Part shown: positions 47,531-59,836 of the stretch, piece by piece | Numbering within the stretch: the first letter of the stretch is position 1 | How the letters are laid out: each line of letters starts with the position of its first letter | Source: Dioscorea cayenensis subsp. rotundata | Taxonomy: Eukaryota; Streptophyta; Magnoliopsida; Dioscoreales; Dioscoreaceae | Assembly (NCBI RefSeq): GCF_009730915.1 | Contig: NC_052489.1 | Span: 25,909,916-25,973,915 of the forward strand | Direction: 5' to 3' | DNA: 64,000 nucleotides | Position numbers and translations under genes: made by a program | Notes under the pieces: model-generated | The model's database searches: none | Seen by the model: only the letters and a program-made list of their open reading frames with translations | What the model was told of the DNA's origin: nothing

Positions 47531-50500
47531 ATAAATAACTTTTAACTTACATCGGAAGTACTTAATCCTTAAGTCTTCTCATCCCGATTTTGTATATAAG
47601 TCTTTGGTGAATGCACTTAGGAATTGATTTTGTGAATAGATCAGCTTGATTCTCACTGGATTGAATCTTTTGAACTTCAATAACGCCTTCTTTCTGGAGA
47701 TCATGAGTGTAGAAAAATTTTGGTGATATATGTTTCGTTCTATAACCTTTAATATAACCTCCTTGTATTTGAGAAATACAAGCACTATTGTCTTCATAAA
47801 TTATTGTAGCATTTGTTGTTACTGATGGTAATTTGTAGGATGACTGTATATGCCCAATCATAGATCGTAACCATTGGCATTCACGACTTGCTTCATGAAG
47901 AGCTAGAATTTCACGATGATTTGATGAAGTAGTCGTAAGAGTTTGTTTTGTGGAACGCCATGAGATAGTCGTACTCATTGTAAGAAAAACATGTATCCAG
48001 ATCCCGAGATCGCCTTTTGTGAGGATCGGACGGATACCCAAACGATCAACAAAACCCGTGAGGTTGGATGAAGATTCTTGTCGATAGAATAAACCCATAT
48101 CTCGTAGTTCCTCGTAAAATAACGTAGCACATCTTTTACTCCTTTCCAGTGTCTTCGTGTCGGTGTAGAACTATATCTTGCTAGAAGATTTACTGCAAAA
48201 GCTATATCCGGTTCGGTATTATTTGCAAGGTACATTAATGCACCGATTGCACTTAAATATGGAGTTTCGGACCAAGAATGATCTCTCCTTCTTCCGTGGG
48301 CTGAAATGGATCTTTCTCGAACATCAAGAGTTCGGACGACCATCTAGCGTGCTTTCGATGGATAAGCCTTCTCCATATTGAATCTCTTCAAAGACCTTTT
48401 TCACGTATAGGGTTGATTGATGCACAAATATTCCCGAGGATAAGTGCTCGATTTGTATACCTAGACGTAATTTGGTCTTTCCCAAATCTTTCATTTCAAA
48501 TTCTTTTTCGAGATATGATGCTGCAGTTTGCAATTTCGTAAGGAGTGCCTACAAGATTTAAATCATCCACATATAATGCTATCACAACAAAACCGTTAGT
48601 ATAACTTTTAATAAACACACATGGACATATATTATCATTTTGGTACCCTTCTTTTATAAGATATTCACTGAGACGGTTATACCACATCCGTCCGCATTGT
48701 TTTTAACCCATAAAGAGATCTCGTAATTTAATAGAGTATAAGTGATGATTATTTGTAATGTTTGTTTTTCTATATCCTTCGTGGATTTTCATATATATGT
48801 CATTTTCAAGTAATCCATACGAGATATCTTTGTGACAACATCCATCAACCTGCATATCTAATTTATTACTATTTGTCATGGCAATTAAAAAAATCGAAAA
48901 AGTAATTCCATCCATTACGGAGAGTATGTTTCTTCATAATCAATACCATGCATTTGAGAAAAACCTTGAGCAACCAGTCTTGCTTTGTATCTCATAATTT
49001 GATTATTTTCATTTCTTTTTCTCACAAACACCCATTTATAACCGATCGGTTTTTATCCCTTCCGTGTTGGCACTATCGGCCCAAACACCTCACGCTTTTG
49101 ATAGGGAATTTAGCTCGACTGGATGGCTTCTTTCCATTTTGGCCAATCATTTCTTTGTCGACATTCTTCAATGGATCGTGGCTCGGATCATTATCGGTGA
49201 TTTATTTCTATATCTCAGTAGCCACATTGTAGATGAATATATCATTTATTTCGGTCTCATGCCGATTCAATCTTTGACCATCATCTACATAGCAAATTGA
49301 ATTTTCAACATTTTCAGAAATATCATCCCTCATTGATTCTTCATTAACTTGTTCTGAGGGTTTTATAATTTCCTCTCCCTTTTCACATGGGAGATCCTTA
49401 TCTTTATTTTTCTGCTTCCTTTTTCTAGGAGCTGAATCTTTGGCACCAATTGGTCTTCCACATTTTTGTCGTGGTTTATTTTCTACTTGATTTTCTTTTA
49501 ATGAATTCTTAGGAATCTCAATTCTTGCAGGGGAGCATCGATACTGGTATATATGATTTAGTTACCATTTTAGTATCAATGAATGCATCGTATTTCATTT
49601 TGCAATATTTTTGCAATTTAATGATCCTTTGAACTTCAAGTTCACATTCATTGAGTACGAGGATCATATGTATGTAATCGTGATGCATTCCATTCAATTT
49701 CTTTTGGCTCATTTTGAGTAATCATTTCTCCCCCTAATGCAGGGAAGACAGATTCATCAAAATGACAATCGCAAATCTTCGCAGAAATACATCCCCCGTT
49801 AATGGTTCTAAATATCGTATAATTAAGGGGAATCATAACCAACATATATACCAAGTCTGCATATGGACCCATTTTTTGTACTGATCTGGTGGTGGTATTG
49901 GCACATATATCGCACTAACCAAATATTCTTATATATGAAATACCGTGCTCTTTACCCATAACAAGTTGGTGTGGTGAATATAAATTACATGCAGATGGGT
50001 CGGATCCAGATAAAAGTCATGAAAGATACAAAATAGCACTGACCCCACGCACTTGTAGGCAGCTTTCGTCCCTTAATAACATCGATCGGCAATAATCTGG
50101 AGACTTTTAATTAACGACTCCGCTAACCCATTTTTGGGTACGGACACGAGCCACTCGGACGCTCAACATGTATTCCAATCCCGCCATACAATAATCATAA
50201 AATGATTTTGATGAAAAATTCACCGAAAGCATTATCAAGACGAATTGTCTTTTATGGGATAATCTGAAATTGTGCTTTAAGCCCCGATAATTTGTGCCAA
50301 TAACCTCGCAAATGCTACATTCCTTGTAGATGAAGTGTAAACATGGGACCATCTAGTCGATGCATCGATTAAAACCATAAAAATACTTAAATGGTCCACA
50401 CGACTGATGTATCGTCCACAAATGTCTCCTCGTATTCTTTCTAAAAAAATTTAGGGAGATTCACCAACTACCTTTGTTATGAAGGTCCGGGTTATTAGCT

Positions 50501-52953
50501 TTCCCATCGAACATGCTCGAACATGCATATTCATTATGTGTTAGGATTTTATAATCCTTCGATAAGTGTCCATGAGAACTAGTAATAATCCGCAAGCAAC
50601 ATAATAGCAATCCCGGATGTCCAAGTCTTTCATGCCATATTTTAAATATCTCCTGGGTCATTAACCTTCCCAAGTTAATACCGTGATGTGATTCCATCAC
50701 TTTAATACGGTAAAAATATAATCCCGAGGATATACAGGAAAGCTTTCAAGTACACGCTTTTGGCATGAAATAACTTGTGTAATATAAAGATATTCTTTTC
50801 CTTCCTTATCAACCGTCTCTAAATGATATCCATTGAGACGTATATCTTTAAAGCTTAAAAGGTTCCTCCTAGACTTAGGGGAATAGAGAGCATTTTTTAT
50901 CTGCAAGGATGTTCCATTTGGCAACATCAACGCCGCTTTCTCCGTAATCCTTCAACCGGTCCGATGACCCTACTATCGTGCTATATATGCCTTTTCTCAT
51001 TGATAAGGATATAAAATATATTTTTTTCTTGTCAAAAATAGTATGCGTTGTCCCGCGAATCAATAATGCATTCATCATCGACCATATTCTAACAAAACAA
51101 AAGAAAAAACATAATTTAATAAAACATAAAGACATATTACAAACTAGTCTAAAAGGAAATCTTACATATCTAAATATGTATTTTCAGCTACATTTAAATT
51201 ATTTATGGAATTATCCTCAATTGGATCAACTATGGGGTTGCTCAAGAAAATTTGTCTCAATATCTTTACCTTCTTGTTTTTAAGTCGATTCTTGGTAAAG
51301 ATGGATAAAAATGTTTTTGGGGTCCCGCAAATTCTGGACCAACGACCTTCCAGTGCCACAACGATAGAGATGTATCTTTCTTTTGTCTCTAACCCCATCT
51401 GTGGCTTTTGTTGCTTTCGCTGATGTACATCAATTCATATCGCTGGTCCGATATTATTTCGCCCCCACCACGACCGCAGTAGTCCTCGACCACCATACTT
51501 TCCTCGTCCCACCGCGGTTTTTAAAACCAAGACCGCGACAACGCCATCTTCTTTCGCCCAAAATTAATTTCCGCGCAAAGCGGGTCCGATCCGTATGGTC
51601 GAGATCGATGATTCTCGCGATCAACACTTTCATTGTTTTGCTCCGCCACAAGGAGACAAGAAATTAATTCAGTAGAATTTTGTAAAAATTCTTTTCTCTA
51701 TATTGTTGTTGTAATATAACATTTCGCAGGTGAAATGTTGTAGAATGTTTTCTCGAAAGCATCATTTCTTCCGCAATCGCTTTCTCCACGTAGACGTAGT
51801 ACTCGAAACAATTTTAAATAGCTCGAATTATATTCTTGACGCTTTTAAAATCTTGAAACCCCGAGGCTCGACCAATCATTGCGTGCTTTGGGCAAGTAGA
51901 CCATTCCGAGATGTTCAAATCTCTCTTTCGTGGGATAACCACAATTCCCCGTGGATCCTCAATGGTCAAGTATTCATTCTTCGTGCCATCATCAATATGA
52001 TGCCTTATAAATATTAAGGCCTTCGCTTTATTATCACTAGGCTCATTGTTATTAGCCCTCAATAGTTTTACTCGTGTTTCTTGCTTCGGATGGAGCTTGA
52101 TATCGAGGCTCCGGGATATATAATCGCTCCCCGAGATTTGAAGGGCCTCAAATTCTCTTTTTGCAATATTTGTCATTTTCTTCAAAATAATAATACAAAG
52201 ATGTAATTAGAATAGAGAGCATGTAATAAAAATATAAAGCATTTATACTCGCTCATGTATACTGAGATCGCTCACGTATCGATACTATTCATGTATATGG
52301 TAATCTGCTCATGTATACCAGATCGCTTTATACGATACAATTATCGCAAAGATTGGGAATTAAAAATTTGTTTGAAAGTGATTATAATTTAAAAAGGGAA
52401 GAAGAAGTAAAAATAGGGGAGAGAAGAAAAATAGGGGGTCGACTTTTGGAGAAAAAGCCGACCGAGTTGCCGACTGGAGAAAAGTCTCGCCGAGTTGCCG
52501 ACTTTCGGAGAAACCTCGAAGGGGCCTGGGCAAAGTAGTGAGAAGGGCGTCGGAGAAGAGAAAAAGAGGTCTGACGGATCTTTACCGTGTTTTGTCAACG
52601 ATCGACGAGAGAGGGTTCACGTGAAAACTTAGGGAAAAGATGATGCTTGATAATTTGATTTGATGGAAAAACCCTCATTGTAATAATAATATTATTGTTT
52701 TTTTCTTGTTTATTTTAAAAAGTATCGCAATATTAGCCTTAGTGGCTTTAGTATCAGTATGTTTTTTTATGTATGCTTATAAGAAAATCTTATGTATTGT
52801 CGATCGAATAAAATGTATGGTTTGCTAGTATTATATTACTCGTCGATCCTTCCTCGCGATTCATAGTTAGAAATGGATTCCACATATATAACATATATAT
52901 TAGATGAGTCAAAGAAAATTAAAAATCATATGAGCAAATTCGTATCGATAACG

Positions 52954-53356
52954 TGTTAAGAATATATGTTATAAATGTAAAGATAGTAATAAGAATAGAG
53001 AACCAGAGTATTTACCAAAAACCCTGAAGAATTAAGTTCTTCTTCTTCTTTTCTTCTTTATTTCTCTCTTTTTCATTCTCTCTCTATATCCCAAAGTATA
53101 CAAAATGAGGGGTATTTATAGGGTTACTAAGAGTCGAATGAACCGGGCGTGATCGATTCGATCCGACGGTCCAAAAATACCTCGGCTAGTGGAATAAGTA
53201 ATAGACACGGCTACTGCTACAAGACCATATCTGGCTACGCTACACATGTTGTTGCATTGATACAAGAATATCTCAGAAGTTGCTATAATAATGTCGACTG
53301 TTACATGTTGAAATCAAGCTACGAAAGAGATCCATTAAAAATATTTGTTTATAATA
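52954..53356 (-). repeat. copia 5' LTR
   Basis: Begins TGTTAAGA at 52954; the other end reads TTATAATA instead of TTATAACA. Near-identical to the other LTR over the first part, but strongly diverged over the last 220 bp. Confidence 0.9.
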
Positions 53357-55421
53357 TATAACTAGTTTTTTTATATATATATATAAAATCTATCAGTCAT
53401 AAAATGATATTGTTACTGTTTTTACTTTTGAAGATGAAGTTGAAGTCGTACTGATTTTTCCAACACGTGTGTCCACCATATCTTAATTAATGATTTTGCC
53501 TATCACTGACATATCAATATATAATATATATACATTCATGAAGACTGAATAAAGTGAAACCTACTTTTTGAAGTCTTGGCCACACTCAAAGCCTTTTCCC
53601 TCACAAATCACAATCTATTTCAATTTGATTTTCTTGCATGTTTGCCCTAAATATTTATGTTATATTCTACACTTGTAACTTTATAAAATTTTTTAAACCA
53701 CATAAAAATTTGCATATTCATAAACCACAATGTTTGACCTTGGGTAGGGAAAAATAACTTATTTTATATTTTAAAAAAAAAAAAATGGATGAACCAACAT
53801 TTATTAAGTTGAAAAAAAAACAACAACTAATAAGTTCATCAAAAATAAAAAAAATAAAAATATTAAAAACATCAAACGAGACATCAACTGAAAAAGAAAT
53901 AACTAAAAATGAATAATAAGAGACACACATAAGTAAAACAAAATATTGTAAATAGTGGACTTTTTTCGAACATCAGAATCACTTGAGTTGCTTTAAAGTT
54001 TAAACCGAATCTCTAGAATGGATTGCAAAATTTCTATTAAATTCAAATTTTTTATATATATAATTAGGATTAGCTCCTCTGACTAAGTTTTTTTTTTTTA
54101 ACATCTAGAGATTGTGGGTGTTCCGGCAATTGAAATAAAATAAAAGCAACAATTGAAATAAAAGTTTGATTGTAATAAAATAAAAGCAACAATTGTAATA
54201 AAAGTTTGAAGATAATGCTAATGGTGAGAATAAAGTTCATAACTTCAGTTATTATATATATTTCTAGTGCAAAAGTCATTTTGACGTAATTTGTTCTGAT
54301 GCTTGTTCTATTATTATATATATTTTATATTTTTTTTATTTATTTTAATATGCTCCATATCAAATATTCTATAAATTATTTTAAAATAATAATAATAATA
54401 GTAATAATAAATTTTTACTATTATATATATATATATATATATATTGAGATGCTAATATAGAGTAAAATTTTGCCACTAAACTTAAGACCATCATCGACCC
54501 TAGCTTTTATATTATATCAGAAAGTAATTAATTAAGATAATAATTTTCGATCATAAGTCAATGGGGTATTTCTTTTTTTTTTTTAAGAATAAAAATAAAC
54601 AACTTTAATAAAAAAATGAAAAGGAATAATTATGTGTAAAGTATGCCAATCAACATTATATTTTTTATTATTTTCAACTCTATATCTAGGCACTTTTTTT
54701 TTAATTATGAAATTTTACCACATTTAATGACCATATCTATGTTTGTTTGGCTAGCTTGTACTCCACCCAAAAGAGAAACTAAAGAGAGCAAAGTAATGTT
54801 ATTTTCAAGGTCAACCGAATGAAATTCTCCAAACAAGCATATAAGAAGATAACGATAAATAAAACACTTTATATATGATCTAAAATCAAGCACATAAGAT
54901 TTGATAAATTCTAAAACAAGAGCCAAATATTATAATGCAATAATCTTTTATTGTATATATTTATACAAATTGGATCAAGGAAGGGTGGAATATTATACCA
55001 ACACAACTCACTACTGTGGAGATTATATATATATATATATATATATTAAAAAAATTAACATCTTAAAAATCAAACAAAATAAAAAACCCTAGTAGTTAAG
55101 GTTAACAAGGCGAGTGAAGTAGTTGAATAAGTTATCAATGAAATCCATTAGATAATCACACACACACACACACACAAAGCATCAATTCAGAAACTTGAAC
55201 TCACGTACATAATCAATCTCCAAACATTCCTGCATGCACATGCAACGTACGTAGTTAATTACAACCTCGACTCTCAATCAAGTACACAAATACCTACATA
55301 CATAAATCTAATCTCACCGGCGACCAATCAGCTCCGGGGCACTCCCGGAGGCGACGTGATCTCTGGTATAGTCTTCAACTGCGGTGTCCAAGAACAAGAT
55401 TTCCTAAACTCACAAACATTA
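53357..55421. other. AT-rich spacer, no gene seen
   Basis: Contains a short direct repeat (AAAATAAAAGCAACAATTG at about 54135 and 54177) and TA runs. The last 150 bp may be the 3' UTR of the PADRE-type gene. Confidence 0.5.
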
Positions 55422-55787
55422 TCATGACCTTTGATCATTATCATCATTGCTGCCACTGTTACTACTCCCATTTACATCTCTCTTCACTTGCACCAATCCC
55501 TTAGCCAAAACACATCTTCCACATCTTCTCATACATCTCCGGCGATGTCGAAACTGCCTCCGGCACCATGAAATAAAAGCTCTTTTGCTCTCAAGCTCCG
55601 ACGAGCTTGGCATCACCGTCCTCTGAGAACAACATCTCACTAACTTATACCCTTTATTGGCTGCCATGATTTCTTTTGCATGAATTCCATTGTTGAACTT
55701 GAGAAGTTTCCCATCTTCTCTGATTACAAGGACTAGTCCTTCTTTGGATGGAGAGTCAGAACATGGGCATGTCATGTTGTTGCCCAT
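55422..55787 (-). CDS. PADRE/DUF4228-type small protein, probable one-base frameshift
   Basis: Plant PADRE (DUF4228) proteins are small, often stress- or pathogen-responsive, and of unknown biochemistry. The frame starts MGNNMTCPCS at 55787, a good N-myristoylation signal (Gly2, Thr6) with nearby cysteines for acylation, which implies membrane attachment. Next comes VLVIREDGKLLKF and a KGYKLVRCCSQ segment, as expected for this family. As read, the protein is 121 residues with an Arg/Cys-rich second half unlike the family. One base more in the T run (A run near 55577 on the plus strand) would switch to a frame reading YFMVPEAV, the family-like ending, about 95 residues in total. Either a real frameshift, a consensus error, or a divergent member. 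Family assignment is from memory of motif style. Confidence 0.6.
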   Translation of the reverse strand: MGNNMTCPCSDSPSKEGLVLVIREDGKLLKFNNGIHAKEIMAANKGYKLVRCCSQRTVMPSSSELESKRAFISWCRRQFRHRRRCMRRCGRCVLAKGLVQVKRDVNGSSNSGSNDDNDQRS

Positions 55788-58250
55788 TTTGGTTGCTTGA
55801 TTTTTTTTTTTTTGAATTGTGTGTGTTTTCTTGTTGTGTGTTTAATTTGTATGTTCTTATATTTAAATTTGGAGTGTGTTTTTTTCATTGATTTTATCAT
55901 AAAGAATGAAAATTAAAAAAGAGCTCATTTTGTCTAATTCCTATGCTTTGGAATTGGCTTAACAAGGCTTGCTTCTTGTTGTTGACCAATTACTTCTACT
56001 GCTCTCTTGTTTTGTTTTCTATATATAAATATACACACACACACATATTTGATGAATAACACAAACAAAAAAACAGAAAGGATTCATCTTAGACCTAATT
56101 TGTCATCTTTCAAACAATAAAAAAGAGATAAATATATGCATGTCAAATCAATAAGACACATATATAACACAACATGAGAAAGAACAAATTAAACTGGTTG
56201 AGAAAATAAGAATGATATATATATGATACAAATTAATTATGGTTTCTTTCTTGTGGTGTGTGATATTCACCATTAGAGACTTTCCCATACCAAGATCAAG
56301 AAAACAAAACTAAACGGCAAAATACTGCTGCTCTTGAATTCAAGACAAAAAATTAATTAAATAACCAATTTTGCAGATTCTTTGTAGTTTGTAACATGGC
56401 AAAATAATAACGATGATATATGCGCTATTTTCTTAATTTACAAAAAAAACATAATGACGTTATATATAATGCCTTTTTTGCTACATAGTTAAATTTTTTT
56501 TCTATAAAATTAATATGATATCATAAAAACCATTGTGATTTTGCGAGAACTTAATTACTAGCCACATAAGCATCAAAAATAAAAATAAACAAAAATATAA
56601 AATATGCATAAAGATAAAATATATATATATATATAATTTTAAACTATAGAATAATTAAAATTATCATTTGGGCAAATACATAGATCTAAATGACTTTATC
56701 CATATGACAATAATTGGAACAAGTATAATTAGAGCCATCGTTAACCACATATGAATAATAGGCAATGGCACTTTTATAAATATAAAAAGCAGACAAAGAA
56801 AGACGATCTTTGGGCAGGATATCTGATATATATCGCAGTTATATGATAATAGTAAAGAATCCAGATTCGTTAACTCCGTGACCTGCTATCTTGCATAATT
56901 TTACATAATAAATAGAACAAATGAATAATATCTTATTATGCATGTATATAAGTATATGCAAAAACTATGGCAGCAAAGTTAGATTGAAATTTAGTTATAA
57001 ATCAATTATTGAAATTAAAAATATAAATTTCAGAATAACTTGTACCCACATATGCAAAAATTCAGGCTGAGCTCACATCATTTGTCACTAATAATAGTGA
57101 CCCATTTATACAATACAGTGGATTATTTATATTGGCTATGATTTGGATTAAAACTACTCAAAATTTTAAAATTAAAAAATAATAATTGACATCACATCAC
57201 TAACGCAATACATGGGTGGCACCCAAAGCTGCGCTCATGTCATATCATTGATCAATTGGATGTTAACATAATTTAATAAACTAAAAGCTTTCCACAATGA
57301 TACTAATACAGACAAGAAAAATGACAAACTAAATCAATGGCCAATCTATCATTTTAAATTAAGTTTCCACCATGATTTTGTGATGAGTATTTTATAGAGA
57401 ATATTGGATGAGTGTGGTGTTAAAATTTTGTATAAAAGATAAATCACAATTTTATTACAAATATATATAAACCAAAAAGAAGCAAACAATTAAGGCCCAA
57501 CAGGACAAAAACGAAACATAATTTGTTACAAAATTTTGGTTTGCGAAACTTGTTTGATTAATAAATAAGTCACATGCAATTTAGTTGAAGCATTAAAATT
57601 GAATTATTAAAATTAATTGAGTTCCACCAATAAATCTCCATATATATATATTATAAATTTTTAATTTTAATGCATCCAAATAATAAATTTTAATTTTCTA
57701 ATAATTTTGCTTTTAAGAGGTAAATTGGCTTGTAAAGCTTTATAACAATGAGTTAGTAATTTGTGTTAGACATTCTACTTCAAAACAAATAACTTCTAGA
57801 TCCAAATCTTGCATAACATTTACAATGTCAATTTAATTTTCATTTTATTCATAATCAAGATGGCATGATATATTAATTAATTTTTATAAATTAAATCATC
57901 ATTCAATATAGAAAAATACAAAATGGCTGCAATAAAATGGCGAAAAGTCCCAATTATGAAAAGACACCAGCCAAGGTGGTGCAAAAGAAACTTTTCACGA
58001 TCATACAAACAAATGGATCAGAGAACAACTAGCTGCTCTTAGGGATGCTTTTTCACATGAGCGTATATTTTAATTTTCTCTTATTCAGGTTTAGCTAGAA
58101 ACAAAATTATTATTTAAAAATTATAAAAATGAATGAGACTATATAACTTTATTTAAAAATTTAAAATTATTCCATCCAGTTATTCATTTATCAAGAAATA
58201 TATATATATATATATATATATATTAATCCATAGTTGGTTTTCACTGTAAT
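55788..58250. other. AT-rich spacer, no gene seen
   Basis: The first few hundred bases are the upstream flank of the PADRE-type gene. Beyond that it is very AT-rich, with TA repeats (near 56620 and 58199-58223) and no domain-bearing ORF. Confidence 0.6.
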
Positions 58251-59836
58251 GAAACAGAAGCAGTAGCTAGTGAATATTTAGCAACGATGATCTTGGAATC
58301 CTCTCCTTGTTTGATTAGGTCTCTCATTCTCTGTTCAGTGATCTTGGTGCGTGGTGATTTCTCTCGGTGACGAGAGTTCATGACTTTTATCTCTTTTGGT
58401 ATTGTTTTCATTTTATGTTATTTTGATGAATTTCTTTGAGCTGGATGCTGAATTGTGTGATTTCGGTGTTTGGTTTGATAAGATTGATGGTGTTTGGTAA
58501 ATTTGTGGGTATTGAGTTAGTTTTTCCTACAAATTATCTCATCTCTGTGTGAGTTTTTGATTTGTCTGTTTGATGCATCGGGGTGGGGATGGAGGTTTGG
58601 TCTTTGAGTTGATGTGTTAGTCTTTGTGGGTAATCTAGGGTTTGTAAATGGGGAGGTTGGTGTGATGTGTGATTGATGTTTGCATTCTGAGGGTTTGTAA
58701 AATGGGAGAGTAGTAGTTAGAGTAAATGTGATGGAATGGCTCGCTGGATGTATTGTTGGATCATGAATTTGCTTTTGTTCTTCTGGAAGGATTAAAATGA
58801 GTTTTTTTAGCTGGATCTGTCGAGTGCCGAAGGACCAGAGGCAGCAGCGAAACAAATGCAATTTTTCATCACAGTAAAGTGGGGTTGCGAGATTAGTAGG
58901 TTCTTACTTGTAAGCCTCCTAAATGTGGGACTCATGTAGTCCTGGAGTTTTGCGCATCGAGTCTCGATGAATCCATTCTAATGGCCAGATAGCTATTTGC
59001 AAATTAAAAGAAACGCAGCTCAGTAAGGCTGATGAGAGTGATCTGGAGTATCAGCAACTCTTTTTATTTTGCCCTGGAATCAAGCTCGAGTGGAGACTTG
59101 AATCCAGAGATGGAGCATAGTGCGTGATTTCGGCCTTTTACAAGTGGCATGGGTCTTAAATATTTTTAAGTATGGACTTACTGTAATTTCTCTATATTTG
59201 ACTAGTGCAGCAACTGACTCCATTTTTGTGTCATGTCAGTTTGAGGCCGTATCAGGTTTGATTTCAGTGTCTCAAGCACTCAATCGCTGCATATCTTGGA
59301 TGTATTTGGAAATTGACTGCACTCTAAGAAAGTGCACCCGCTCTACTGGACCAGTGTCTGCACCTGTGAACCAAATCGAGAATGCCAGCACCAATCCACT
59401 TTGCTGCTAATACGAAATTTTGCCAAAACAGTGTTCAAGAAAATTTGTTTTTCTACTAATTTTCTTTCCTCTTTATCTTTAACTGTGATGTCTGTCCAAG
59501 AAAGGGGTTGAAGCCTATGATCAAATTAAAAGTGGATGTGAATTTGTGGATGAGATACTCATGGGCCTAAGCAAATGGTTTTCTGACTCTAGTAATTGTT
59601 AGGTTGTATTTAATTTCTATGTGGTAATTGGATTTGTTCAGTGCAAAATACTTTTGATATGTATCTTGAAATGTGATCTAATTTCTTGTTTGTTATAATA
59701 TACATATTTACTTACAGGGTGGAATTTGCTGTAGGTTCTACCATGTGGGTTAAAGCAGTCATTGAGGGAGCTACATAAATCCAAGGAACTGTGACTCCTC
59801 ACGTGCCTTAAATTTTGTTACTGCTCTTTTACCTTC
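58251..59836 (+). other. leader-like region before the ATG18-like locus
   Basis: 58260-58400 is CT/GT-rich and ends in a leader-like pattern, as in plant 5' UTR exons. The 96-codon frame at 59120-59410 starts MRDFGLLQVAW and has no recognised domain. Sequence around 58990-59110 reads like disrupted coding (for example ADESDLEYQQL) in shifting frames. It may be part of the same damaged locus or a separate remnant. Confidence 0.3.

Larger units (their letters stand above)
46929..53356 (-). mobile_element. full-length, decayed Ty1/copia retrotransposon
   Basis: Minus-strand element with LTRs at 46929-47320 (3' LTR) and 52954-53356 (5' LTR). Next to the 3' LTR is a polypurine tract (CCAGGGGAG), and next to the 5' LTR a CGTTATCGATACG primer-site-like string. 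Order on the minus strand: GAG (52185-51814, MTNIAKREFEALQISG), a basic region, protease (51135-50900), GAG-pre-integrase (50700-50461, IWHERLGHPG), integrase remnants (50352-49650), RT (48915-48324, with ALYVDDLNL and KDLGKTKLRLGIQIE) and RNase H (48098-47562, ADLFTKSIPK). This PR-INT-RT order is copia-type. Every domain is broken by frame shifts and stops. The target duplication could not be read because the right LTR terminus is mutated. It cannot transpose. Confidence 0.92.
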
